A stretch of DNA of 64,000 bases from Rotaria socialis. Lineage: Eukaryota > Rotifera > Eurotatoria > Philodinida > Philodinidae. Below, piece after piece: positions 32,648 to 45,612 of this stretch (its first letter is position 1; every line of letters starts with the position of its first letter). The stretch is from positions 62,001 through 126,000 of the forward strand of contig CAJNYU010000003.1 in assembly GCA_905331475.1 (NCBI GenBank), written 5' to 3'. The position numbers and the translations under genes were made by a program. The notes under the pieces are model-generated. The model was not told where the DNA came from and ran no database searches. It saw nothing but the letters and a program-made list of their open reading frames with translations.

Positions 32648-35600
32648 TCAAGTTCTATTCACTTGTACTAATCCTTGATCATAGGCATAAAGTACGGCTC
32701 CACATGCAAATTGATATTGACTCTAAACAATGAAAATAGCAATTAATTTATCGATTATTATAGGCATTCATACAGCAGTTTGGATCATTCCTAGACGTTG
32801 TTCACGCATTTGTTGAACAATATCAAGTGGAAATATAGGTTGATTTGCTTCAATAAGACATAGAGCTGTTTCCATTAATATCAAAACACCTGTTCGACCA
32901 ATACCAGCACTAAAACAAATATATATTTATTAATAGTAGACAGAAGTTTCTTTTCTAATGTTTCTATTAATCATGAAAAGATCAAATCGTAGAACAATTA
33001 CATGAATATACTATGCCATTACAGCTGAGTATTTTCTCATTCGAAAAATGAGACCTTGAGAAGAATCGACTCTTTGGGTTAATCAATAAGATAGATATTG
33101 TCTCAATTGTTTGTAATTACCCGCTTCTACATTTAAGCTGCGTCTAGCAGAAGAACATCTACTGCTTATTCTTTTTACAAAAGCACCATTATCTTCTTTC
33201 ACACCAAGGACTTAAGAACACCAAAGACAATGCTGTATAGAAACTTTCAAAGAAAGTGCGGCAAATTCAATTAGAGAAAAAGTCATTGATCTAGACCTTT
33301 AATCTTTCAATAGATTTCACAAGAGTCAATTCCGGTCTAGTAATTGATTGTAGCCTTGCGGAATTCGAAGGAGGACAAATATAATTATTCAATATATCTA
33401 ATAGAAAAAACATTTGAGAGACTATGATGCATTCTCATTTAATTGGACCCAACCAAATTAATTATGCTGCTTTGCAGCAGATAATAAAACAAAAAATGTT
33501 GTCCTAATATGTTGAATGATTACTTAAAAAACAGATTCGATATACTTAAAAGTTCATTCTTAATGAATCAATCGCGTTATCGATAGATATAGAATAAGAA
33601 TTCTTATTTTTAATCTGATTCTAAGACTGTCTCATTTGAAAGGTATTCAATCATGTGAAGAAAGATAGTTTCGATAAAATAACTGATAAATATATTCTTT
33701 GTCTAGACAAGTAGAAATTTGTGTTCGTATTCATTCAATACCTGCAATGAACCAGAATAGGTAGATGTTTTTTTGATTTTCTTAATTCTCGTATTTCTAA
33801 AACAAATTCCACGAATGATGAATAATCATTTGGTACACCATGATCAGGCCATGTTTCAGTTTGTATTTGATAAACAATTCTTTCTTCGTTCGTTTCTTTA
33901 TTTGTTAAGAAAAATTCTCGATATATAAGTTGATTTTCTTTTCGTTCACGTCGACATCGTATACTACATAAACCATAATCATCTGTTTCTAATACATTTG
34001 GCCAATATTGATGACATTTTATTCGACCACTAGAAAAAAGCAATAACATAAGTTATTCAAATAAAAATTCATATTTTCTCCTGACTTTTCAAATAAAGTC
34101 GTTAGCATAATCAATAATGTACATTGTTGTTCCCATATCATTGTCCAAAACGCTTCACACGTTGTTGGCATTGGTCCCTGGGTAGCTATATAACGATTAA
34201 CCATATCTGTTGATCTAATAGGTATCTAAGAAAATACAAAGAGATCAAGATTTTTTTGTTTTTTTTAAATATATTAATATTTTTATGTTACATTAATAAA
34301 ATTAGCGTTAATATAATCACTATCAGAACTAGATTTAAGTATAACACGTGTTTGATCATAAGGCAAAACATCTTTGTAACGATTTCGATAGTAATTAATT
34401 TGACTAGCAGCAATTTCGAATGTAAAACCTTCTTTTCGTCTTTGAAGTGTCTACATAGAGCGAAGAAAACTTTCATAAAATAAAACTTCCAATATGTAAA
34501 ACTTACTTCATACTGTTCAATAAGATGACCGGTGGCAATATCATCACGTAATGCTTCAAGAGATAGTTCTAATGGATCTTTTTGATTTAAATTTAAAAAG
34601 CTATTATCATAAGTATGTTCTACATCGACATCATTATCATCATTTGATGCTAAATGACATTGTTTCAAAGGTCGTATTAAAAGTTCTAATTCACCCGATG
34701 GTCTTTCACGTGATTGACGAATCATATTAACAACCTAGAAAATTTAAAACCAACAAAATATAAACTATTTCTTTCATGTTACAATTTACTTCTTCATGCG
34801 AATGATGTTGAATATCAATATGATTTATTGATATGATCTGATCGCCTTCATGAAGTGATGCCCGATTTGCCGGTGTATCTAATGCTATTCGTGAGACAAC
34901 AATCGGTGTGTGTTCATCACCGCCGCCCTAGGTACAATAAGAACATGTTTATATTTCTTATTCAATAAATATTAAAAAAAAGAAACTATTACTTTCACAT
35001 TAAAACCATATCGACCATCATTATCTGGTTGGAGTTTAATAACAATAGCATCAGAATTCTCTTTAGTGGCATTGTCATCTTCAGCATGTGATATTCCATT
35101 CGACATTTCAAGGCTAAATAAAATAGGAAAAAAAATGACAAGCAGCTTAATTAGATTTTGTCATAATCTTAAAAGCAGCTTGTAGAGGATAATCCATAGT
35201 ATTCCATTGAGATTATAAAGAAACTAGATGTTCTTCTAGCTTTCAGAATCGTAGAAATTCCTAATTACCTATTTCGATAATTATTTTTTCTTGGTAAAGT
35301 GGCATTTTTTGGTTTATATTCATTTGCTTCAATCAACGCATTATTACTCGATGGAGAATTTTTCGATGAATTCAAAGGTTGTCGAGGAGGTTTTGGTGGT
35401 GGTGGTGAACGAGTACTGAATAATTTATCAGATTTCGATATCGAAACTGATGATGACGAAAGAAATAAGACTGTTTTTAAATTGGAATTTCTAGTTAATG
35501 ATAATGTATTATTCGATGTTGATGCTGGCAATGTTGATGAACCATTGGTTGCCGTACGAAAACTTCGACGACTTGAAACTCTATCAAACAAGCGAACAGT

Positions 35601-38413
35601 TTTTTTTTTTCATTTGCCAAGAAATAATCAGATGGCGACATTATTTACCTTTCAAATACTTTTGGTTTTCTACTATTAGCTTCAATTAATAAACCATTTG
35701 GTACCACGTCATTACTAGAAAAAATAGAAAAGCATGTAGAAATATTTGCGTAGGATATAATCAATACTTGCCTATGTCGAAATTTATTAGCAAAATGAAA
35801 GAATTTCTTAGGCGATTGTGGAATTGATGTTAAACGAAAAAATGTATGATGATCAACACATGATTTCCATAAATATTTACAACAGCGATAACTACGTAAT
35901 GTAAATACAATGGAGTTATCATCTGGTGCGTTCTAAATTCAATAAAAATTAATATAAAATTCTGCATTATTTATAAAAACAACAAGAATAAGAATAATCG
36001 AAAGTAATGAAGGACATGCAGTATCATGCTTATTATAGGATAGCGTAGAATATGTGTTTACCATGATAGATAACGGTGATGGTATTTCGTCTTCATTCTG
36101 GAATTTATAGTTTTTTCTATCTTATTGAATTTATTGATATGAAAAAAAAAACGATTCACTTACAAGACTTTTAACGAGTTGAATGTAAAATGTTCGACGT
36201 TTGAAAGAAATTTTTGTTATTCGATCCCTAATTTAGAAAACGAAAATTGATGATACCTTCGAGCTCTTCAATGAAATTTTACCAAGGAAATGTGTTTAAT
36301 TTCGTTGAGTTTTGAAAAACAGATATTCCAATGGCACAAACACCGACATATAATTCAACAACTGAATTATTTACAGTATCATTTGTAGTCGATACCTAAT
36401 TAAATATACCGATCAACTAAATAAATACTTTTTTACATTAACGATCTATTTACTTTAACAGATGCTTTGTGTAATTCTACACCATACATATCTAAGGAGC
36501 TGACAACCCGAAGATAATTGACTTCCGCATCAGCAGGAGATTGACCTCTATTTGACAAATAAATGAATTAATCTTTGTTTAACTTTTGTCAGATTTTAAT
36601 CGTTGTATTGTAACAAAAAAAGGTTTCACTGTTCGAAGTAAAAATGTGTATTTGTTTAAACTTCTAATGTATCATATGCATAAATATTTGTTTTCACATG
36701 TGATCAAGAGAACCATTTGAACGATAAAAAGTCATCTCAGCAACTTTTATGGTGTCCGATTTTTACTTTCTTTCATAAAATGATACTTTAAGAAATAGAT
36801 ATGTCTACTAATCAAACAATAGAGAAACAAAGGAAGTAGCTATAACGATTGAAACCAAAGAGTAGAATATGATGAGCTGAGAAAATCGAACATACGGATG
36901 ATAAATAGGAAAAAAAAAGAATTTTGTTTTTTTATCTGTATGAATAGAAGCTCAAGACAAAAATTGGCTAAGATATGCTAACGATTCGAATTGCTATTAT
37001 TCATGAAAACAACAACAACCAACATTCTCACTATGTTAATATTATTATTTTCTCGCTGTTAGTCTATGTAGTGTGTCATGCCTATAGACTCTGCTTGGTT
37101 ATGACATTTATGAAATGATGTAGTAGTCTGTCTAATATCAAACGACCGATACAGATAGCAACAGAAAAAACGAGTTTGTTCCTCTCCGAAATAAATTATC
37201 GTTGTAGCTATACTAATGAGAGTACGAACGATAGAAGCTCATGATATTATTATATAGGTATGAAATTTCTTTTTTTTTGTAAATGTTCTTACCCATGTTC
37301 TTTATGATATTGTTCAACTTCTTTTTCAAAGTCCGGATTTTGAAATGGTACAAAACGAAAATCTTCTAAATAACCTTGTCGATGTTCTTCCGGATCATAA
37401 TCACCAAGTTCACCTATAAGACAGAATAACGAGTTCGTTTTTTCGATTCCTTCTCTTATTTTAATACGTACTCTGTACAATGTAACTTGCAAGTATAGCT
37501 GCTGTTGATCGTGGACACCACATTTTGCCGCTTAACAGTTCTTTCTTTATTTGTAATACATACAAGTATTTCGTAAATTCATCATCGATTTGTGTTGAAG
37601 GATCGGTTAGAAAGAATCGTACTTTGAAGTAAAGATGATATTGTGACATTGTTGTTGTCAATTGTTTTTTCAGAGTTTTCGTTGAATCTAACCATCGATA
37701 TGCAAAATCTTGTGTTAAATCTTCGATGAGTAAACCAAAATACTTTCTTTCAATCGATAAATCCAAATAATCATATACTTCATTCAATAAATCGATTCCT
37801 TTAGAACGGCGCTACGAAATAAAAACAAACTTGACTTAAAAAATCAACAAAAAAAGCGTCGATTGTTTTTCTTTACACTTACATCAACGTGAAAAGTTCG
37901 TTCTGTATCATCGAGAAAATGTATTATACAAGGATAATGGCGGAGATTTCGATCTCGTGCTATTTCAAATGCACGGACATTGTATGAACGACACGACGAC
38001 GAAGTTGATGATACGTGTGATGATAAAATTGGTGTTGATGGTTTACTACTTGACGAACGTCTTAATGAAATCATACGTTGAAGTAAACGTGTCTTATTCG
38101 ATGACGATGATGATGATGTATCATCTTGTAATTGTATGGATGAACAATTATTTGATGGTGATGTTGTAGATTTTTGTCGTACAATATCCGATAGAAGAGA
38201 CGTTGATGATGGTTGTGTCATAGCTACCGTTGCTATTGATGAATCGTCTGTCGATTGTGAGAGAGATTGAGATGATGATAAAGATGCAGTTGTTATTGCT
38301 GTTGCTCCTGCTGTTGCTGTTGCTGCTGACGAGAGAACAAATTTCTTCGTGTCCGATCTCGTTGCATTTTGTTGTTGAACGAATGGAGCCGCCAGTTTGA
38401 ATTCTATTTTCAA
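32648..38413 (-). CDS. PTPN4: FERM-PDZ protein tyrosine phosphatase, PTPN3/PTPN4 type
   Basis: About 14 exons from 38413 down to the TGA at 32648-32650. Domains in order: a Ser-rich N-terminal extension; FERM ([84 protein letters not shown]); a linker with [11 protein letters not shown]; a PDZ ([40 protein letters not shown]); and a PTP domain ([53 protein letters not shown] assembled across the splice at 33742/32909, then [10 protein letters not shown]). All catalytic motifs (WPD loop, HCX5R, Q loop) are intact. Family members dephosphorylate membrane-cytoskeleton and receptor-associated proteins. No ATG is in frame at 38413; either the ATG at 38219-38221 is used, or an upstream exon ending in GTGAGTAAG at about 38630 supplies a leader. 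The PTP exon pair is separated by an 830-bp intron. Confidence 0.93.
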
Positions 38414-38639
38414 ATCACAATTCGTGTAGAAAATTCAATTCATGTTTCTTTCTAGTCTAATAGTATAAGATCTTGAAAAAGAAAGAGAAAAGAGAATTGA
38501 TATTTGACGAAGAATTAATTTAATTAGTAGAATTAATTTGATCGCTGGACGGTTAATGTGATCAGGGATAAAAAAAAATCGAAGGAGAAGGGAACGACAA
38601 GGCACGACACGGTCAATCAAATGTCTTACTCACCAGCTC

Positions 38640-39758
38640 AAATCAATATTTGGAAAAGAGATGATCGAATGAACGAGATATACATAAATTCAGAGCTCAT
38701 CGACCTTTCATTATTCTCTCGTTAAAGTATAACAAAATATGAATGAGAGTAATGAACATGCAATAAAAAACAAAAAAGAACTTCACATGCTGTCGGCTCA
38801 TTACCAAACTCTAGACATATTTCTTTTTGCAATAGCTAATCTTGCTGATAAAAAAAAGCACAGTCTGGCCAATTAAAACATCCTTACCGCCTCAATCTAC
38901 TTACTCTATTATCGATATTTTTTTTCTGTTTGGCAAAAAAAAACAATAAATGCCTATATAAACATTTCCTTTGAGAGTAATCCACTAAAAAGCAAGTACA
39001 ACCTACGATATACGAGAAGTATGACTGAACACACGAGTTCACTTAACATCTACAAACGTATATTTGTATGTATGTAATCGTCGATTGACATCATTCTACT
39101 GCCGAGCTATAAAACTTGCATAATCGTTTTGGATAGAGAAACAAAATGAAGAATAAAGAGGGAAAAGAGTAGGACTGCGATTAAGAAGCAACAGCAATCA
39201 TATCGGCATCTTGCTCTATATTCTCTCATTCTCGCTTTTTTCTCTTCTGACTCGTTCGTTCTTCTATGCTCGTGCAAGCGTGTATCTGTGCGTGTGTGTG
39301 TGGAACAAAACAATATATATGAATAGAGCCTTTGCTCCCTCATTCGCTCGTTTATGCGCTCTTTCTTTCTCTTTCTTTCCCTCTTCTCCCCCTGTTTCTT
39401 CAATGTCAATGCTCACCAACTGTACATACCCTATATATTGCCTTGGTACGAGGGTCATAGAACACACACTTATACGTATACACAACAATGACGGTCATCA
39501 CTCTTCAGTCATCATGTTTTTTCTTCTTCTTTCTCTCAATCTGCTTCTTTTTTGGATGGTGTTGAGTCTCATCGAACAATCTGACCGATGCATTGCGATG
39601 ACAAAAAAAAAGAAACCGGCGACATAGAAAGAATTTTATCCAAAAAAATGTCCACAAGAAAAAAAAGCACATACACAAAATCAACAAAAATATGTCAAGA
39701 AATAACAACATAAATAGGTTCAACTGACTTGCGAAAAAGTTTATTTTATTTTATTTTA
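38640..39758. other. Spacer with CT-rich low complexity
   Basis: No supported gene. The overlapping frames between 39107 and 39723 on both strands reflect CT/GA-rich low-complexity sequence (for example CTTTCTTTCTCTTTCTTTCC near 39361) and a GTGTGTGTG stretch at about 39292-39302. This may include the promoter of the phosphatase gene. Confidence 0.45.
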
Positions 39759-42700
39759 TTAAAAAAGACGCCCACGACAATTTTTTGAGCCACAAAAACA
39801 TTTCACTTCACGATCAGGTAATAATTCACAATTATAATGCCAAGTGAGTTCTACAAGAAGAAGAAAAAAAATGGCATACTAAGTCTACATGTTATTCGAC
39901 TCGTTCTTTTGATGAGATGAGTAATAAAAACGAAGATTTATTTTAGATCTGGTTTCATAAGATTGAAAAAAAATAAATATTATGCTCTCGTTTCCTTCTA
40001 GGAGTTTTAGAATGAGATTATTGTTGTTGTCCTTATAAACTTACCTTCTCCTGCTTTAACACGAGTACGAGTAAATAAAGCTAGATTTGGAAAGTGTAAA
40101 TCATGTGATTCGATAAATACATTTTGAATGTACATATTTGGATTACAAGAATGATTAAAATATTTTCCTAAGTTACTATATAAACTGCCATCAATAACAT
40201 ATGGTTCATCGTCATCGTCATCATCTTCATCATTATTAACGTCATAATGAATTTGTTTTACTAAATCAAGACTCGTTTGATATTTATCGTCCATTGTTTG
40301 AGCACGTTCATGTCCTTGATCTGATGTTATTAATTCTCCAACATATTGACAAATAAATGTTCCACGTGGTAGATCATGTAATGTGCGTAGACCCCAGCCT
40401 TTATCTTTATCTTTAAATAATTGTAATTGAGCAAATAAGCCTTGTTGTACAAGACGGTTTGTACAATGTTGATGATGACATGAACATTTTGAATTACATT
40501 CATATATACCACTTGATACTGGATTAAGTAGACGTTTCCGTTCATAGCCAATACTTTTCATGATATACGATAGGGTACAACGGTTTTTTTGTTTTTCAAC
40601 AACTAATGGATCATGATTAAGTAGAGCTTGATTGAGTGTTTTACGATAGCAAGCGCATTTCATTCGATCCCTACAACTTGAAAACAAAGAGAAAAAAATT
40701 TGTTTTAGATTTGTCGAATGATTTAGTGAAACAGATTTTTCGATTGTTTACTATGATTAGAGAGAAGTCATCGTAAAACCTTTGCATATTCAAAACTATC
40801 AAGTGGCAGTAGACTCAATATTTATAATTACTTAAAATCTTATATTAATTGAGAAAATGATCATAACAAAACAATTCATAAATATGAATTTTTTATAATG
40901 AGATTTTGACTCACACGTTTACAAAAGGAACCTCAAATTTGCGATCAACATTGAATAGTCTATACACAATACACGAAATCAATCATCAATAAAATAATGG
41001 TTCTTTGTCTCCTGCCTCGTTTTTTTTTTGAATAGCCAGACATGTCCTTGTCGTAAGGTCGAAACGGGCCGAAAATTAGTTCTAGATATTGAGCATAGTA
41101 AGTTATACACATATTAGTACTAATTATCAATGTAATTGTTGTTTCGTTCGAAACTGAATGTTTGATGTTCAAAATATTCTATTACAATACTCTCAACAAT
41201 CAAATCGTTGATTTCCCTTGCTTAATGATGAGTAAAAAAATCTTCTAAATGAATGTCAAGGCGACCCAGATTTTGTATCAAATTTGCAGAATCTACTTAT
41301 GGATCTCAATACATATACGAGGAAAACTTTGTTTATATGAAAATCAGCTAATTAAGTTTTTCTTGCATATCAATCCAGGCACAAAGTTCAAGCACAAATA
41401 GTATGATTGATTTTTTTAATAGAGAACATTCCATGCATCTTTTCTCTGGCGGCGTATACACGCGTCCTATCCTGCATTCTATTGTTGCTTTGTTATGTAC
41501 TCCAAAAGCGTATCAGATGAAAATATTTAGTTTGATTTCATCGCTTTTTAGGTTAACCTTTGTTTTGTTTTTTTCCTAAGTTACACATAGCAAAATGTTT
41601 TGCTACAGCACACGACGAACATCTGACAGAATCTTATCGATTTCTTAGTGCGGCCATCAAGACTTTAGAAAATAAATATACTAAATAAAAATTATGAAAA
41701 TTTTTTTAACTTTGCTTAATCGTAATAAATTATTTTCTAAAAAGACTACATACTAAGTTGATCAAGCTGATTTATGTTAACGATAAGAACAATTACTAAA
41801 GCATATATTTTCCTTTAAGCAACAGATTTTTTGAGTATTGCTACTGGTAGATTTTCTAATCATTTTTGTATCTAATTTTCTTTACAAAGCAATCTGTTAT
41901 TCGATAAACGTTACTCAACCAGGAGGCAACAAGGTTTCACTTAAACTCCCAAACAATAAAAATCTATCTTACTTATCAGTACAATCACAGCATGATGTCG
42001 AATTCGTATCATTAAATGCAGCATAAATTCGATTGTCAAACGGACGTATTTGAGTAATATAAGTGAAACTATCTGGCTTCGTATTATCTATATCATTATA
42101 TACAGTTACGTGAATATTTTCTTGGCCACAAGAAAGATCATTGATCATAATAAATTTTTCATCAAATTTGTCTATCGGTGGTGTAAAACGCGTTACAAGA
42201 TCATTAACAAAAAATTTTATTGATAACTTTGATTTTGTTCGATAGAGATACTCTTCAATATTCTCAAGTGACTGAAGTGTACGACGGCATGGTGTGCGAT
42301 AACTGCGTGGTTTGCCATCAATAATTGACCATCGACATTCAAATGGTAGTAAAAAAGGATTTGTATGAATTTTATTAATGTGAAATTTTTCTTCGGCCAA
42401 GAAAACACATTGACGATTACATTTATGTGGAATCGATGGTAAATTGTTAAGCATTCGAAATTTCGGTAAAAGAATATTAGTATAATACGCTGTAAGCATG
42501 TTAGCACGCGATGCTGATGGAATTTCATCACTCGACGATGAAGATTGTCGTTGTGAAATTTGTGTTTGTTTAGTATTCGATCGATCACGAAGCTTTTTTC
42601 TACCTAAAATTGAATGAGATTTTATTCTTATTTTAATGATGTACATACACGTACAGATTATTAATCTATTACATATGAATCTGAAAAAAAGACTTGCATT

Positions 42701-44186
42701 CGTCTATATATTAACTACTTTTCGGATATTCTTTGATCTCTCCATATGTATTAAGATATGTTATAAGGCTTCGAAAAATTCTCGCTCTTAAAAGTAACTC
42801 TATCCTCAAAGGATTGATTGTCACGAGATGTTTGATTGATAATAAGATGAACATAAAGAGAGAGAGAGAGAGAGATGTAATCATCGAATGGAATACTTCC
42901 TTATAATGAAAATATGTTCGAAATAAATGCGTCTATAATTAATTCATTGTTTCGTAATATTTACTGATAATTCCTATGAATGTCAGAATATGTTTTACTT
43001 TTAATTAATCAAATTATCTGACGTTTCTTGTCTTTCATAAGTACATTTTTCATGTGCGACAGACAAATAATTGCTCTATTACATCGCTCATTGTTTTAAC
43101 ACGCAATACTCAATCAGTTACCTTCATTTATATTATTGCCACTCGTTTTACGCTTACGTAACCGTGATAAATCTAAATCCAAATCTGTAATTATGATTTC
43201 TTGCGTTAAATTATGAGATTCAAATGATGATATTGCTAGTTTTGTTGATAATAATAAATTTTGCGTTGAATCAATAAGCGATGAATTTGAATGTATCCAC
43301 ATTTCTGTTTGAGATTTTCGTTCAAAAAAACATATCTTTATCAATGAACAATCTTTATCAATAATACGTGCATTATGATATTGCGAACCAAATTTTCTTA
43401 CGCGTATTATTGTGCCTATAGACGTACTTGATCGTTTGCTTGTATTAAAATTTTGAAATGCACGTTGATAATAGGAACGTAATTCGCAGTTATCAAAATT
43501 TAACATATGCTTTTCAAAATTTTGACAAAGACAAAGATGAAAATCCATTGGCGAATGATAATTGGCTGTATAGTTATCATAAATAATAAGATATCGGTTG
43601 AGATTTTCTATTGAACTGGGTTCTTCAATTATAAAACCGAGAAGAGATAATGAACGATTATAAATACGAATTCGAGTTGGTATAGATAATGATTGGCATG
43701 GTTTGCTCAAGTATAAATATCGTTTGATTATACATTCTGTAGATGCTATCGGATAATGATTAACCTGTTAAACGAGAAAATGCTAATTTTTAAAGGAAAT
43801 GTTTTGATTATAATGTTTACTAAAATAATACTAGTTTCTACAAGTTTTGAATAATTTAATGCGGCTGTACATATTTGAGTAGAAGAATTTGGTTTAACAT
43901 GAATGAGTTCAGTATTGGTGTCAAGTGTTGAAATCAAAGTTTTTAAAACATCAGAATTGTTGGTTTCATGTGTAGTTATATTTGATATGCCAATTGGTTC
44001 TACATCACTATCATCGTCAAGAACAATAACTTCAATATCTTGTGATACTGGTTGTTTGCCCTAACAGATGCCGATTTGTAACGATGTGCTCTTTTGTTTC
44101 TGACAGACTTACGGGTGGTATGATCGGGCCAATCGAATGACCATTGTTGAATATTGATGTTGATGATGTACTACGATGATTGATAT
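39759..44186 (-). CDS. SETDB1: SETDB1-type histone H3K9 methyltransferase, copy A
   Basis: Exons found: 44113-44186, 43842-44060, 43122-43764 (Tudor region, VRKFGSQYHNARIIDKDC), 41973-42603 (methyl-CpG-binding-like domain, PFECRWSIIDGKPRSYRTPC), 40045-40676 (pre-SET CRDRMKCACY ... CNSKCSCHHQHCTNRLVQ; SET GWGLRTLHDLPRGTFICQYV and FNHSCNPN) and 39759-39850 (ELTWHYNCELLPDRE, post-SET CFCGSKNCRGRLF). The order Tudor, MBD, pre-SET, split SET, post-SET is diagnostic of SETDB1. The insert splitting SET is short and acidic. It trimethylates H3K9 for silencing. The usual ELTWDYN has His for Asp. The TAA stop overlaps the first of several AATAAA-like words. The 5' exon(s) upstream of 44186 were not identified. 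Copy B lies directly upstream in the same orientation. Confidence 0.93.
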
Positions 44187-45612
44187 CTAGGAAATGAAGG
44201 AGATAATCAAAGTAATCAAATACTTTTAAGTAAATTATCGTTCTATCATTCGAAACTGTTCTTTAGATTTATTTAGCAATCTATCATTCTTGCATACGTT
44301 AAGAATATCACTTCTAGAACTAGAATTATTATTGAGAAACTGTAGCCATAAATTATTTATCGCCTTGAATTTTTATTAACCTTTAACGAAGTAATAATTT
44401 ATGTCTCAATGACTTTTTTTTATCGGAGCAGATGGTTTCTTCCTGCGCAGTGCAAATGAATTTTTTTTAAGTTTCCATCGCATGTATGTTTAACTCTGCA
44501 AAGACATTTATGAATAATCTATTGATTACATAACTTTACAATTATCGGTATTACATACATACATATATATATATATATAGCTCTTAAAAGCTGTAGTCTC
44601 TATGCATGCAAGAACGTTAAATTTCGAAATACGATTCAAATGAACATCGTTAAAATAAAATTTATCACGTACAATGTTATGACTTCTGTAGACAACGAGA
44701 TACGACTATTAGTTATCATGCAATTAGATTGTGCAGTGAATTAAAATTACGGTGTGCAAAAAAAATAAAAATATGTATCATCAAATAATTTGCAAAACAA
44801 TACTATTATCTTTTGATTTCAAGCATGCAGAATTAAAATATCAATCATGATTTCTTCTTGAAACAAATAATCGATAGTGTTCTATTCTAATTCTTATATT
44901 TAATTAATCAATAGCAGTGACATAAATTATGTTTTACTTGCAAGTGACATATCTCCAATTATGAAGGATGTTGTCAGTAGAGAGAATTAGATGATCACAA
45001 TCGGAAACAAAGAAAACGCTTGAATTATTTTTAAAAAGAATCAGCAATAGTCGTGTGCAAAATTTATTTATTCTTTTGCTTTATAGTATGCTGCTTTACC
45101 TTATAAAAATTACTAAAAATTTAATTTTTAATCATGATGAAACTTGTCTTTCATCAATCGAAACAAAATCTAACCTGTGATAAATTTATTGGTTCGATTG
45201 AGCAGACTGTTATTTTCTTTGTTTTGCTAAAATATAAATCGTATGAAAATTCAACCAAACAAAAAAAAGCCATATACTTCTTGACAAACAAAATTCATGT
45301 TCTAAAAAAAAAGTTTATAGACGTTAAGAGCAAAAGGAAAAAAGCAAACTACGCGCTATTATTTTATTTTTTGAGTGTTTCTTTTTTATTTTAATAACAA
45401 AATGTTTTACGAGATACCCATAAGTAACAAGCAGAAAGAAAAAGTTTATAAAATACAAAAATAAAGAATACTCTTGACGAAATGTGAAAGAGTATCACTA
45501 TTGACAACTGGGATAAATACATTTTCTGAGCATTTCTACACTGAACAAATATATAAATTTCCTATTTTCAACTATCTCAGCGAAAATTAAAAACAAAAAA
45601 AAGCAATTTTAA

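Noticed and set aside
39107-39723. Five overlapping ORFs rich in Arg/Glu/Lys or Ser/Leu
   Set aside because: Products of CT/GA-rich low-complexity DNA; no family resemblance.
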